Source: Primorskyibacter aestuariivivens
Lineage (GTDB): Bacteria; Pseudomonadota; Alphaproteobacteria; Rhodobacterales; Rhodobacteraceae
Direction of reading: 5' to 3'
DNA length: 64,000 nt
Assembly (NCBI RefSeq): GCF_028023675.1
Contig: NZ_JAQIOZ010000010.1
Location: forward strand, 1-64,000
In this document: one piece after another, positions 1 to 10,252 of the stretch
How positions within the stretch are numbered: the first letter of the stretch is position 1
Layout: the number at the start of each line of letters is the position of its first letter
Translations under genes and position numbers: made by a program
Notes under the pieces: model-generated
The model's database searches: none
The model's input: only the letters and a program-made list of their open reading frames with translations
What the model was told of the DNA's origin: nothing

Positions 1-633
1 CACCGGCTCCGCCCTCGCCGAAAAGTTTTGCGATCCTTGACGCGGGCTGATTTGGGGGCCATCCGGAGGATATGCTTCCGCACTCATGTGTGTGTGTTTT
101 GACGGTAGGTTTGCCCGACCCGAGCAGGCAAACGGCCCGACCGGACGCGGGAGACGGATGAAGCGGCGGGATCGTTTTGCCCCGCAAAACAGACCAGAGC
201 GCAATCCGGCGGAGCGGCCGGGGAGGGACGTGCTCGCGAGGCGGGCAAACCGGGGGCCTAGGTGCGACGCCGCGGTGAGGCCGCATGGCCGAATGCGCGA
301 CGGACCGAAGGGCCGTTCTCCCTTGCGACACGCAAAGCCGAGCTGGGGAGCCCGCAAGGCTTAGCCCAAGGTCAATGTGCAGGTGACTCCGCTGCCGACT
401 ATAAGGATTACTTGTCTAAGCATTCGACGTGATGGGCGGGAAGCAGACTTTCGCTGCTATCGAATTTTGAGAAGTACCTATTTGAGATATGAAGAGTTCG
501 TCCCAAACACCGGGACAAGCATCGACAACCTTGGCTTTCTATTTGGAGCCTGTACGTCCTTTGAGTCAGGTTACCCCGACGACGGACACTCACGACACAG
601 GTTTGTCAAATATACAATCGCCTTAAGTTGGCC
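1..633. other. Left edge, no supported gene
   Basis: I see no convincing coding sequence here. The first 370 bases are GC-rich; an open frame at 86-364 on the plus strand has low-complexity Arg/Pro/Gly composition and no ribosome binding site. A small perfect inverted repeat, GTTTTGC/GCAAAAC with a 3-base loop, sits at 174-190. The part from about 370 to 633 is more AT-rich and lies downstream of the enolase stop. A transfer origin or the flank of a gene outside the window is possible but not shown. Confidence 0.4.
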
Positions 634-1917
<1,284 letters not shown>

Positions 1918-1936
1918 TCAGCCTTGTTCATTTTGA

Positions 1937-3349
1937 TCAGCGGAAGGTCGCGACACGGATGTTGTTGGTGCTTCCCACTTGCCCGAAAGGGACACCTGAC
2001 AAGACCACCATCTTGTCCCCGACATTCGGTGCCAGAAGGCGCTGGCATTCCGACCTGGCTGTTTCGACCATGCTGTCATAGTCCTCCGCTGTCGCCTCCA
2101 GAACCGAGCGGGCGCCCCAGACCAAAGCCATTCGGCGCGATACGGATTGGTCGCGAGTCATCACGATCAAAGGCAGTTTTGGACGTCGTGCCGCAATGCG
2201 CAGGCCTGTCAACCCTGACATGGAATAGGCCATGATGCACTTTGCGTGCAGTGCGCATGCGAGCGTTGCACCAGTATCGGCAATGGCATCGGCATCCGTC
2301 TGTGATGGCTCGCGCGAGGCTGTCATCGCCTTGGTGTAAAACGCATGACTTTCGGTTGATCGGATGATCCGGTCCATCACCTCGACGGCCTCAGACGGAT
2401 AGGCTCCGGTCGCGCTCTCCGCCGACAACATCACGGCATCGGCACCATCATAGATTGCGGTGGCGACGTCTGACGCTTCGGCGCGGGTGGGCGCGGGGGA
2501 GGCTGTCATGGATTCCAGCATTTGCGTGGCCACGATCACCGGGCGGCAGGCGCGGCGGCACAGCGCGATGATTTCCTTTTGCCGCGCGGGCACGTCTTCG
2601 GGCGGGATTTCCACGCCGAGGTCGCCACGGGCAATCATGATGGCATCGGACCGGTTGATGATCGCGTCGATGCCGTCGAGCGCGGATGGCTTCTCGATCT
2701 TCGAGATCAGACCAGCCCGGCCGTCGATGATCCGGGCGATTTCATCGAGATCGGAGGATTTCTGCACGAAAGACAGCGCCACCCAGTCGACGCCGTGGGC
2801 AAGGCCGAACTCAAGATCTGCTCGGTCCTTTTCGGTTAGCACCGGCAAGTCGAGCACGCAGTCGGGCAGGTTGACCCCTTTGCGGTCGCTGACCTTGCCG
2901 CCTTCGATGACTTCGGCCTCAAGTTTGCCCGCCTGCTTGTCGGTAATTCTAAGTCGCACGCGCCCATCGTCGATGAACACCCGATGGCCCAGCTCAATAG
3001 CCGCGAATATCTCAGGGTGAGGCAAAGGCAGACATGTATCGTCTTTGGCCGTTTCAACGGGTAGAAAGCATACCTTCTCATGTCGGTCGAGAATACGAGC
3101 GCCACCGGCAATTCGCCCAAGTCTGATCTTCGGTCCCTGCAAATCCTGGAGGATCCCAATCGGCACGCCGACCTCGCTTTCCAAAGCACGGATTGCTGCG
3201 ATGGTGGTCGCATGAATGTCATGTTCGCCATGGCTGAAATTCAGCCGGAAGGTATCAACCCCCTTGTTGAACAGGCTGCGTAACATGAACGGCGAGGCGC
3301 TGGCTGGCCCAACGGTTGCAACGATCTTGGCGCGTCTTTCGCGGATCAT
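1937..3349 (-). CDS. ttuE: Pyruvate kinase, TtuE-like
   Basis: Pyruvate kinase of 470 residues, PEP + ADP to pyruvate + ATP. It begins RRAKIVATVGPAS and carries the family signature around SKIEKPSALDGIDAI, MIARGDLGVEIP and VATQMLESM. The start at 3349 is chosen because AAGGA sits 7 bases upstream and homology begins there; the frame stays open a further 20 codons without family similarity. It lies 31 bases after the glycerate kinase stop and 25 bases before eno. In Agrobacterium vitis a pyruvate kinase gene (ttuE) likewise follows ttuC and ttuD, which supports the name by synteny; the catalytic assignment is firm, the ttu role is inferred. Confidence 0.93.
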   Translation of the reverse strand: MIRERRAKIVATVGPASASPFMLRSLFNKGVDTFRLNFSHGEHDIHATTIAAIRALESEVGVPIGILQDLQGPKIRLGRIAGGARILDRHEKVCFLPVETAKDDTCLPLPHPEIFAAIELGHRVFIDDGRVRLRITDKQAGKLEAEVIEGGKVSDRKGVNLPDCVLDLPVLTEKDRADLEFGLAHGVDWVALSFVQKSSDLDEIARIIDGRAGLISKIEKPSALDGIDAIINRSDAIMIARGDLGVEIPPEDVPARQKEIIALCRRACRPVIVATQMLESMTASPAPTRAEASDVATAIYDGADAVMLSAESATGAYPSEAVEVMDRIIRSTESHAFYTKAMTASREPSQTDADAIADTGATLACALHAKCIMAYSMSGLTGLRIAARRPKLPLIVMTRDQSVSRRMALVWGARSVLEATAEDYDSMVETARSECQRLLAPNVGDKMVVLSGVPFGQVGSTNNIRVATFR

Positions 3350-3380
3350 GGGATGTCCTTCGGTTAGGCCTGAGCAGGCG

Positions 3381-4637
3381 TCAAAGCACCACGACGGCGC
3401 GGAAATCATTCACATTGGTTAGGGTCGGCCCGGTGCGAATCAGGTCACCAGTGGCCTCGAACAGCGAATAGCTGTCGTGGTTCCTCAGATTGACAGTGCC
3501 ATCCAGGCCTTTTGTTTGCGCGCGCTCCAGAAAGTCTGGGCCGATCACAGCACCAGCGGCATCTTCGGTGCCGTCGATTCCGTCGGTGTCCACCGCCAGG
3601 GCGTGAATGCCGGGATGGCCGTTCAGGGCAATCGCGAGGCTCAGCAGGAACTCGGTGTTCCGTCCGCCGCGCCCCGAGGAAGTATCGCCAATGGACACGG
3701 TTGTCTCACCCCCTGACAGCAAGACCACCGGGGCACGCGCTGGCGCAGCGTGACGGGCAACAGATTTCGCGATGCCCGCCATGGCAATGCCCAACTCGCG
3801 CGCCTCGCCTTCCAAGGCGTCCCCCAGCAGAACCGGCGTCACTCCAGCCTCTCGCGCCACCGTCGCTGCGGCCTCCAGCGACATCTGCGGTGTCGCGATC
3901 ATCCTGAAATCGACCTCGAAATCAGTGGTTTTCTCGGCTTTAGCTAAAAGGATTTCACGCGCAGTCAACGGCAGGTCCGGGCCAAGCCGGTCGACCAGCT
4001 GCGAGAGGTCGTCGCCCGAAGAGGGGTCAGGCACAGTCGGTCCAGACGCAACAGCCGCAGGATCGTCGCCAGGGACATCGGAGATCGCAAGAGTCACCAA
4101 TCTCGCTGGACTTGCAGCCTGAGCCAACCCGCCACCCTTGATCTTCGACAGCCTGCGCCGAACGCGGTTCATATCGTCGATGGTCAGGCCGGATTTCAGC
4201 AGCAGCTTGTTGACCGTGATCTTCTCTTCCAAGGTCAGCGGCGGTGTCGGCATCGGCATCAGCGCCGATCCGCCGCCCGAGATTAGCGCAATCACCAGAT
4301 CGCCCTTTCTGGCGGCTTTTGCCGTTTGCAGAATGTCGCGTGCCGCTTCCAAGCCTGCCGCATCGGGTACGGGATGGGAGGCTTCTCGCACCGAAATGCG
4401 ATCGGTGGGGACCGCGTGGCCAAAGCGGGTTACGACGATGCCCGAAAGCTCGACATCGGGCCAGGCTTTCTCCAGGGCACGCGCCATAGCCGCGGCTGAC
4501 TTGCCCGCGCCGATGACGATGCAGCGACTCGTGGGCTTTTCAGGCAGGTGCCGTGCCAGAACCATCGCCGGGTCAGCTGCCGCGATGGCAGCCGTCATCA
4601 TGCGGCGCAGCAGCGCCTTTACATCGTCCTCGGTCAT
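3381..4637 (-). CDS. ttuD: Glycerate 2-kinase / hydroxypyruvate reductase family (TtuD, MOFRL)
   Basis: A 418-residue member of the GckA/TtuD family: an N-terminal nucleotide-binding glycerate kinase domain (IVIGAGKSAAAMARALE near residue 45, LISGGGSALMPMP near 120, MNRVRRRLSKIKGGGLA near 160) and a C-terminal MOFRL domain (LLSGGETTVSI, GRGGRNTEFLLSLA, DTDGIDGTEDAAGA). Genes of this family were first called hydroxypyruvate reductase (TtuD) but several members are ATP-dependent glycerate 2-kinases. With pyruvate kinase and enolase downstream, a kinase giving 2-phosphoglycerate makes the better pathway. The start at 4637 lies 10 bases after the ttuC stop; the longer open frame overlaps ttuC and is not supported. 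Confidence 0.9.
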   Translation of the reverse strand: MTEDDVKALLRRMMTAAIAAADPAMVLARHLPEKPTSRCIVIGAGKSAAAMARALEKAWPDVELSGIVVTRFGHAVPTDRISVREASHPVPDAAGLEAARDILQTAKAARKGDLVIALISGGGSALMPMPTPPLTLEEKITVNKLLLKSGLTIDDMNRVRRRLSKIKGGGLAQAASPARLVTLAISDVPGDDPAAVASGPTVPDPSSGDDLSQLVDRLGPDLPLTAREILLAKAEKTTDFEVDFRMIATPQMSLEAAATVAREAGVTPVLLGDALEGEARELGIAMAGIAKSVARHAAPARAPVVLLSGGETTVSIGDTSSGRGGRNTEFLLSLAIALNGHPGIHALAVDTDGIDGTEDAAGAVIGPDFLERAQTKGLDGTVNLRNHDSYSLFEATGDLIRTGPTLTNVNDFRAVVVL

Positions 4638-4647
4638 TTGGCTGTCC

Positions 4648-5796
4648 TCAGATATTCTCGCCGCGGATCGCGTCGCAGACCGCATCAGTGACGTCCTGAG
4701 TGGTCGCTGTGCCGCCCACATCCGGGGTCATGATGCCTTCGGCGCACACCTTTTCCACGGCGCGCATCAGACGTTCCGCCGCAGCGGTCTCGCCCAGATG
4801 CTCCAGCATCTGGCTTGCGGTCCAGAAGGTGGCAACTGGATTGGCGATCCCCTTGCCGGTTATGTCGAAGGCCGAACCGTGGATTGGTTCGAACATTGAC
4901 GGATAGCGGCGCTCGGGGTCAATGTTGCCGGTGGGCGCAACGCCGAGAGACCCCGCCAACGCGCCGGCAAGATCAGACAGAATATCTGCGTGCAGGTTGG
5001 TGGCCACAATCGTGTCGAGCGATTTCGGGTTCTTAACCATGCGAACGGTCATGGCGTCGACCAGCATTTTGTCCCAAGTCACATCCGGGAAATCCTTGGA
5101 TACTTCCAGCGCAATTTCGTCCCACATCACCATGCCGTGGCGCTGTGCGTTGGACTTGGTCACGACAGTCAGGAATTTGCGAGAGCGCGACTGTGCCAGT
5201 TTGAAGGCATAGCGCATGATCCGCTCTACGCCGACGCGGGTGAAGATCGACACTTCAGTCGCCACTTCCTCCGGCATTCCCCGATGGGCGCGACCGCCTA
5301 CGCCGGAATATTCGCCTTCTGAGTTTTCGCGCACGATCACCCAGTCAAGATCGCCCGGGCCAACTCCGGCCAGCGGCGAGGAAATTCCCGGCAGGATCTT
5401 AGTTGGGCGCACGTTGGCGTATTGGTCAAAGCCCTGGCAGATCGGCAGGCGCAGACCCCAGAGCGTCACGTGATCGGGCACGTCCGGCGCGCCAACCGCA
5501 CCGAAAAAGATTGCGTCGAAATTTTTCAGCTGTTCGGTACCGTCCTCCGGCATCAATGCCCCGGTCTTCTTGTAGCGCTCTGAACTCCAATCGAACTCGG
5601 TAACATCGAACGCAAAACCGCCGTCACGGCGTGCCAACGCTTCCAGCGCCTGGTGCCCGGCGGCGATGACTTCGGGGCCGATACCATCGGCGGGAATGGA
5701 GGCGATCTTGTAGGTTTTCATTTCCTGGGTCCGTTCGTTGAGTTCCTGCGACTGCACTGATGCGCCATTTGCAGGGGCTGTTTGCTGGATCGTCAT
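4648..5796 (-). CDS. ttuC: Tartrate dehydrogenase/decarboxylase or D-malate dehydrogenase
   Basis: NAD-dependent beta-decarboxylating dehydrogenase of the isocitrate/isopropylmalate family, closest in pattern to TtuC/DmlA. Visible are IPADGIGPEV, the substrate-binding RENSEGEYSGVGGR stretch, the catalytic Lys-Asp region VDAMTVRMV and the NAD-binding end GSAFDITGKGIANP. Members act on tartrate, D-malate or meso-tartrate, giving oxaloglycolate, pyruvate or D-glycerate. Family similarity begins at an internal Met (5721, 357 residues), but the strongest Shine-Dalgarno, AGGAGG, lies 7 bases before the ATG at 5796, so a 25-residue Gln/Ser-rich N-terminal extension may be translated. First gene of the four-enzyme operon, divergent from the LysR gene. 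Confidence 0.9.
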   Translation of the reverse strand: MTIQQTAPANGASVQSQELNERTQEMKTYKIASIPADGIGPEVIAAGHQALEALARRDGGFAFDVTEFDWSSERYKKTGALMPEDGTEQLKNFDAIFFGAVGAPDVPDHVTLWGLRLPICQGFDQYANVRPTKILPGISSPLAGVGPGDLDWVIVRENSEGEYSGVGGRAHRGMPEEVATEVSIFTRVGVERIMRYAFKLAQSRSRKFLTVVTKSNAQRHGMVMWDEIALEVSKDFPDVTWDKMLVDAMTVRMVKNPKSLDTIVATNLHADILSDLAGALAGSLGVAPTGNIDPERRYPSMFEPIHGSAFDITGKGIANPVATFWTASQMLEHLGETAAAERLMRAVEKVCAEGIMTPDVGGTATTQDVTDAVCDAIRGENI

Positions 5797-5866
5797 CTTA
5801 TCTCCTCCTGTGTGACGTCAGTCCGACACTTGACATGACGCTACAGCTCTGGACTTGCCGCCCTCA

Positions 5867-5890
5867 ATCTGCGTATGATTATATACAGAT
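5867..5890. promoter_or_regulatory. Dyad between ttuC and lysR, likely LysR operator
   Basis: An interrupted inverted repeat ATCTG-N14-CAGAT, with inner TAT/ATA also matching, sits in the divergent intergenic region. LysR-type regulators usually bind such dyads beside their own gene. An ATG at 5875 that could open the LysR frame lies inside the dyad, which argues for the later start. No binding data. Confidence 0.45.
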
Positions 5891-5919
5891 GTGAAATAGT
5901 GGCTATTGGAGCCGCGAGA

Positions 5920-6834
5920 TTGGATACCGACCAGATCAGATGCTTCCTTGCGGTCGCGGAAACCTTGCATTTCGGGCGGGCCGCGCAATCGCTCGATATG
6001 TTGCCTGCCTCTCTGGGACGGCAAATTCGCTTACTTGAGGACAAGCTTGAAACGCGACTGTTCCTCCGGACCACGCGCAGCGTATCCCTTACCGAAGCGG
6101 GCACCAGCATTCTCGAAGAGGCTCGCGCTCTGGTCGCGCAGGCTGAGCAATTTGAAGAAAAGGTGCGCAACGTGCGCAAGTCAGAGACGCCGGTCCTGAA
6201 AGTTGGCGCCATCGATAGCGCGGCCGCAGGATTGATCCCGCAACTCTTGAAGCTGGTGCGTGAGGAGCAACCTGATCTCGAAATCCAGCTCTTCGAACAG
6301 AAGACCATCCACCTCTTGCCGAAACTGCTGAGCGGCTCGCTCGATATCGCTTTCTGTCGACCTCCGGATGTGCGCGATCAACGGCTCAACTTCCGGACGC
6401 TGTTTTTCGAAACCGCCGTAGTCGCCTTGCCAGAGAACCATCGGTTGGCTGATCAAAGCAGTATTGCGATCTCTGATCTGGCAGACGAACCTCTGATCGT
6501 GCCGGATCGCCGGTCCCGTCCACATTCGCACGATCTGACAATCAAGCTCTTTGTCGATGTCGGACTGACCGCGCGCATTGCCCAGGTGGCCGAAGAAAAG
6601 CAAACCATCGTCAACCTGGTCGCGGCGGGGACAGGCCTTGCCATCGTCCCGCGCTGGACGTCGCGGCTTCAGGTTCCCGGCGTCTCTTTCGTTCCCCTGT
6701 CCATTCCCGATGGAACGACGCGGTCAAAACTGATCCTCGCGGCGGCATGGACGCGCGGTACAAGAGATTCGGCACGCGACGCATTTCTTGCCGTGCTTGA
6801 AAGCCGTCTGCCAGAGTTGGAAGCTACGGCCTGA
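5920..6834 (+). CDS. LysR-family transcriptional regulator of the tartrate module
   Basis: LysR-type regulator, 304 residues from the chosen start. The N-terminal winged helix-turn-helix (DQIRCFLAVAETLHFGRAAQ, then QIRLLEDKLETRLFLRTTR) is followed by a type-2 periplasmic-binding-like effector domain from about residue 90. I prefer the TTG at 5920, preceded by GGAG at a good distance, because family similarity starts at its second residue; the frame is open from an ATG at 5875, inside a likely operator dyad. It is divergent from the ttuC operon and just upstream of the TAXI transporter genes, so it probably controls both. A ttuA-like role is inferred from position only. Confidence 0.88.
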   Translation: MDTDQIRCFLAVAETLHFGRAAQSLDMLPASLGRQIRLLEDKLETRLFLRTTRSVSLTEAGTSILEEARALVAQAEQFEEKVRNVRKSETPVLKVGAIDSAAAGLIPQLLKLVREEQPDLEIQLFEQKTIHLLPKLLSGSLDIAFCRPPDVRDQRLNFRTLFFETAVVALPENHRLADQSSIAISDLADEPLIVPDRRSRPHSHDLTIKLFVDVGLTARIAQVAEEKQTIVNLVAAGTGLAIVPRWTSRLQVPGVSFVPLSIPDGTTRSKLILAAAWTRGTRDSARDAFLAVLESRLPELEATA

Positions 6835-6960
6835 TTATTTCATAATTGAATATAAAATTTGGCGCATAGCCCAAGGCCGCCCATCCCCGCATGATCTGTT
6901 TATTGTTGCGGCCCCCAAAATACGGGGCGCATCGGAGGACTCATCGGAGGAGGAAGTTCC

Positions 6961-7932
6961 ATGAAATTCAAGACCATTTCCGCAGTCGCGGCACTGTGCG
7001 CCACGATCGCAATGCCCGTCGCCGCACAGGATCGCGACGGCTGGCCGAACAGCATCACCATCGGCACCGGCAGCCAGGGCGGCACCTATTTCACCTATGG
7101 CAGCGGCTTTGGCGCCATGCTCAGTGAAGTTCTGGGCCTGAACGCGGGTGTGGAAATCACCGGTGGCCCGGTTCAGAACGTGACGCTGGTGGAAACCGGC
7201 GAGCATCAGCTTGGCTTTGTCACCCTGGGCCCGGCAGACGAAGCGCGCCGCGGCGAAAGCCCGTTGATGCCCGGCGTCCCGCACGAGAATGTGCGCGCCC
7301 TGTTCCCGATGTACCAGACACCGCTTCAGGCCGCAGTGCTGGCCAGTTCTGACATCCAGAACTTCCAGGACCTCGTTGGTAAACGGATCGGGGTCGGCCC
7401 GGCGGGCGGCACCTCGGCGACCTACTGGACGCGCTATTTCAACGCCACCGACGACACCGCCAACATCTCAAACGCTGGTGGATCGGACACCGCAGGCCAG
7501 CTCAAGGATGGGCTGATCGACGCCTTTGTCTATGCCGCAGGTCTGCCCACGGGTGCCTATGCACAACTCGCCGTGGAAAACGACGTCCGCTTCCTGTCGA
7601 TGGGCGACGAGACGTTGGCGACGATCAAGGAACTCGCGCCGGCGATGCAGGATTTCACGATCCCGGCCAACACCTACGAAGATCAGCCCGAGGACCTGCG
7701 CACGGTGTCGCTCTGGAACTTTGCCATCGCGCATCAGGACATGCCGGAAAGCCTGGCCTACGAGATCACCGCGATTGCGATGGAAAACCACGACCGCATG
7801 GTTCAGAACCACGCCGCCGCCAAGGAAACGCTGGCGGAAAACGTTCTGAAGAATGCCGTCATTCCGTTCCACCCCGGTGCCGTGCGCTGGTTCGAAGAGA
7901 ACGGCTACGCGATCCCGGCGGACCTCAAGTAA
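6961..7932 (+). CDS. TAXI-family TRAP transporter solute-binding protein
   Basis: Periplasmic binding protein of 323 residues. It opens with a signal peptide (Lys-containing start, hydrophobic core, AAQD cleavage region near residue 22) and the family hallmark TIGTGSQGGTYFTYGSGFGAML, typical of TAXI (TRAP-associated extracytoplasmic immunogenic) proteins rather than DctP. A very strong ribosome site, GGAGGAGGAAG, lies before the ATG. The fused membrane component follows after a hairpin. The substrate is unknown; neighbouring enzymes suggest a tartrate-like hydroxydicarboxylate, although the best known A. vitis tartrate transporter (TtuB) belongs to another transporter class. Confidence 0.9.
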   Translation: MKFKTISAVAALCATIAMPVAAQDRDGWPNSITIGTGSQGGTYFTYGSGFGAMLSEVLGLNAGVEITGGPVQNVTLVETGEHQLGFVTLGPADEARRGESPLMPGVPHENVRALFPMYQTPLQAAVLASSDIQNFQDLVGKRIGVGPAGGTSATYWTRYFNATDDTANISNAGGSDTAGQLKDGLIDAFVYAAGLPTGAYAQLAVENDVRFLSMGDETLATIKELAPAMQDFTIPANTYEDQPEDLRTVSLWNFAIAHQDMPESLAYEITAIAMENHDRMVQNHAAAKETLAENVLKNAVIPFHPGAVRWFEENGYAIPADLK

Positions 7933-7950
7933 ACGTCCTCGCGTTTGCAT

Positions 7951-7988
7951 GACACGGGCGGTCGAGTACGCTCCTGCCCGTGTCCCTT
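7951..7988 (+). terminator. Hairpin between TAXI binding protein and TRAP permease
   Basis: Perfect 9-bp arms GACACGGGC (7951-7959) and GCCCGTGTC (7976-7984) followed by CCTTTT. It sits between the binding-protein stop and the permease start, the usual place for a stabilising or partly terminating hairpin that leaves more binding protein than permease. Confidence 0.55.
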
Positions 7989-8016
7989 TTCAATCCCATT
8001 TCCCGGATGGCACATC

Positions 8017-10218
8017 ATGTCCAATGCTCAACACCAAGAAGGCCCGTCCAGCGCGGATCCGGATCTTTCGCTGATCGAACAGGAAACCGCAAAGGCAAGC
8101 GTCGATGAAGATCCGCTTGCCGGTAACCAGCGGGAATTCACCGGCACGCGTAACCTGGTGGTTGCCGCCATGTGCGTCGCCTACTCTGTCTTTCATCTCA
8201 TGGTCATGAACGTCTATCCGCTCGAGACCTGGGCCTACCGCCTGAGCCATGTCGGCGGGGGGCTCTTTCTCGGCTTTCTGCTGTTCGGCGCAAGCGCGTT
8301 GTCCGAAAACACCCGGGACGAAAACCGCAACCCGGCATCGCTGGCTCTGCTGGGATTTGCCGCTGCGGGAATTGGCTATGCGCTTGTCGCTGTTGCCGCG
8401 ATCTGGATCAATGGCACTCTCACGGGCGTGGCGCTGCCCCCTGCCTGGGCCATGTCCACCTTCGGAATTCCGCTGGCCGCGGGTTCGGCGCTGGCCATCC
8501 TGCATGGCTGGCTTTTCCCGCAACGGGACCGTCACGCATTTTCCGCCGGAGACATCCTGCTAGCCGTCGCCGCGCTGGTCGCGACCGCCTACCTGATCTT
8601 TTTCGCGCGCCAGTTGCAGCTGCGCGCTGGCATGCCCATGGCGCTGCCCGGAGATATGTGGGCGGCGATCACCGGCGTGATCCTTATCATCGAACTGACC
8701 CGCCGCCTTGCAGGTATGGCGCTGGTGATCATCGCGTCGATCTTTGTTGCCTATTCCTTCCTCGGCCCGTGGCTGCCGGGAATCTTCGAACACCGCGGAT
8801 ATGACGCTAAGCGCTTCTTCTCCTACATCTTCACCGACAACGGCATCCTTGGCGCACCCATCGCGATTTCGTCGACCTACATCATCCTCTTCGTGATCTT
8901 CGCCGCCTTCCTGCAAACCACGCGGGTCGGCGAATACTTCGTCAACCTCGCCTTTGCCGCTGCCGGTCACAAGCGCGGTGGCCCGGCAAAGGTGGCGATC
9001 TTCGCTTCAGGCCTCATGGGCATGATCAACGGCACTTCGGCCGGCAACGTGGTGGCCACCGGATCGCTGACGATCCCGATGATGAAAAAGGTGGGCTACA
9101 AGCCGCAGACCGCCGCATCGGTCGAAGCCGCAGCATCGACTGGTGGGCAGATCATGCCCCCGATAATGGGCGCAGGTGCCTTCATCATGGCCGAAATCAC
9201 CGGCATTCCCTACATGGAAATCGTCTCTGCCGCGATCATTCCGGCGGCGCTTTATTTCATCTCCGTTTACTTCATGATCGATCTGGCGGCCCAGAAAGCG
9301 AACCTCAAAGGTCTCCCGCGCGATCAACTGCCCAAGCTTGGCGCGTTGATCCGCCAGATCTATCTTCTGACCCCCATCATCGTGCTGATATATGCCCTCT
9401 TCGCTGGATACTCGGTGATCCGTTGCGGAACCCTGGCGATGATTACGGCCGCCGTGGTTTCCTGGCTCACGCCGCACCGGATGGGGCCGAAGCAGCTGTT
9501 TAACGCGCTCGACAATGGCGCGCGCATGGTTCTGCAACTGGTGGCGGTCTGCGCGACCGCGGGCATCATCGTGGGTGTCATCGCCCTGACTGGTATCGGC
9601 TCCCGCTTCTCGACAGTTCTGCTGGCGCTTGCGGACCAGAGCCAGATCTTGGCGCTGTTCTTCGCCATGGTCGTTTCCATCGTGCTAGGGATGGGAATGC
9701 CCACAACCGCAGCTTATGCTGTCGCAGCAAGTGTCATCGCACCGGGCGTCGTCAATCTTGGCGTAGAGCCGTTGATTGCTCACCTGTTCATTTTCTACTT
9801 CGCTGTGATGTCGGCGATCACCCCGCCTGTCGCCCTGGCGGCTTACGCCGGATCTGCGTTGGCAGGGTCCGACCCGGTAAAAACCAGCGTCGAGAGTTTC
9901 AAGATCGGCTTAGCGGCCTTTGTGGTCCCTTATATGTTCTTCTACTCCCCTGCGATGCTGCTTGAAGGCACTTGGTTCGAGATCGGCCACATCGCTATCA
10001 CTGCGATTGTAGGCGTCTATCTTCTCTCCTGTGCCGTTCAGGGGTGGTTCATCGGACACGCAGGTGCTGTCGTTCGGGTTGCCCTTCTGGCAGCGGGTTT
10101 GTCAATGATCGCAGGTGGCTGGCTGACGGACGCCTTTGGCCTTGGCCTTGTTGTGCTTATTGCGGTCCTGCAGAAGCGCATTCTGACAGCGAAAGACCTC
10201 GCGCACGGCGCAGATTAG
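8017..10218 (+). CDS. TRAP transporter fused permease (4TM/12TM, DctQM-type)
   Basis: Inner-membrane protein of 733 residues with about 16 or more hydrophobic segments: an N-terminal four-helix small-subunit part (to about residue 210) joined to a DctM-like large subunit containing the conserved GLMGMINGTSAGNVVATGS, GGQIMPPIMGAGAFIMAE and MVVSIVLGMGMPTTAAYAV regions. This fused form is the normal partner of TAXI binding proteins, and works by sodium- or proton-driven symport. The start at 8017 is preferred over an in-frame ATG at 7945, which falls inside the upstream intergenic hairpin. The N-terminal 45 residues are hydrophilic and acidic. Confidence 0.92.
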   Translation: MSNAQHQEGPSSADPDLSLIEQETAKASVDEDPLAGNQREFTGTRNLVVAAMCVAYSVFHLMVMNVYPLETWAYRLSHVGGGLFLGFLLFGASALSENTRDENRNPASLALLGFAAAGIGYALVAVAAIWINGTLTGVALPPAWAMSTFGIPLAAGSALAILHGWLFPQRDRHAFSAGDILLAVAALVATAYLIFFARQLQLRAGMPMALPGDMWAAITGVILIIELTRRLAGMALVIIASIFVAYSFLGPWLPGIFEHRGYDAKRFFSYIFTDNGILGAPIAISSTYIILFVIFAAFLQTTRVGEYFVNLAFAAAGHKRGGPAKVAIFASGLMGMINGTSAGNVVATGSLTIPMMKKVGYKPQTAASVEAAASTGGQIMPPIMGAGAFIMAEITGIPYMEIVSAAIIPAALYFISVYFMIDLAAQKANLKGLPRDQLPKLGALIRQIYLLTPIIVLIYALFAGYSVIRCGTLAMITAAVVSWLTPHRMGPKQLFNALDNGARMVLQLVAVCATAGIIVGVIALTGIGSRFSTVLLALADQSQILALFFAMVVSIVLGMGMPTTAAYAVAASVIAPGVVNLGVEPLIAHLFIFYFAVMSAITPPVALAAYAGSALAGSDPVKTSVESFKIGLAAFVVPYMFFYSPAMLLEGTWFEIGHIAITAIVGVYLLSCAVQGWFIGHAGAVVRVALLAAGLSMIAGGWLTDAFGLGLVVLIAVLQKRILTAKDLAHGAD

Positions 10219-10224
10219 TAAAAC

Positions 10225-10252
10225 CGAGGCGGTCGAAATGTTGACCGCCTCG
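10225..10252 (+). terminator. Likely terminator after TRAP permease
   Basis: Perfect 10-bp inverted repeat CGAGGCGGTC/GACCGCCTCG with an 8-base loop, 7 bases after the permease stop. There is no T-run, so it may act as a 3'-end stabiliser or a weak terminator. Confidence 0.5.

Noticed and set aside
86-364. Plus-strand frame of 92 codons at the left edge
   Set aside because: Arg/Pro/Gly-rich translation, no ribosome site, no family resemblance; typical of GC-rich noncoding DNA.
1-380. Transfer origin (oriT) in the GC-rich left edge
   Set aside because: Only a short inverted repeat is visible; no relaxase gene or recognisable nick-site sequence could be confirmed.
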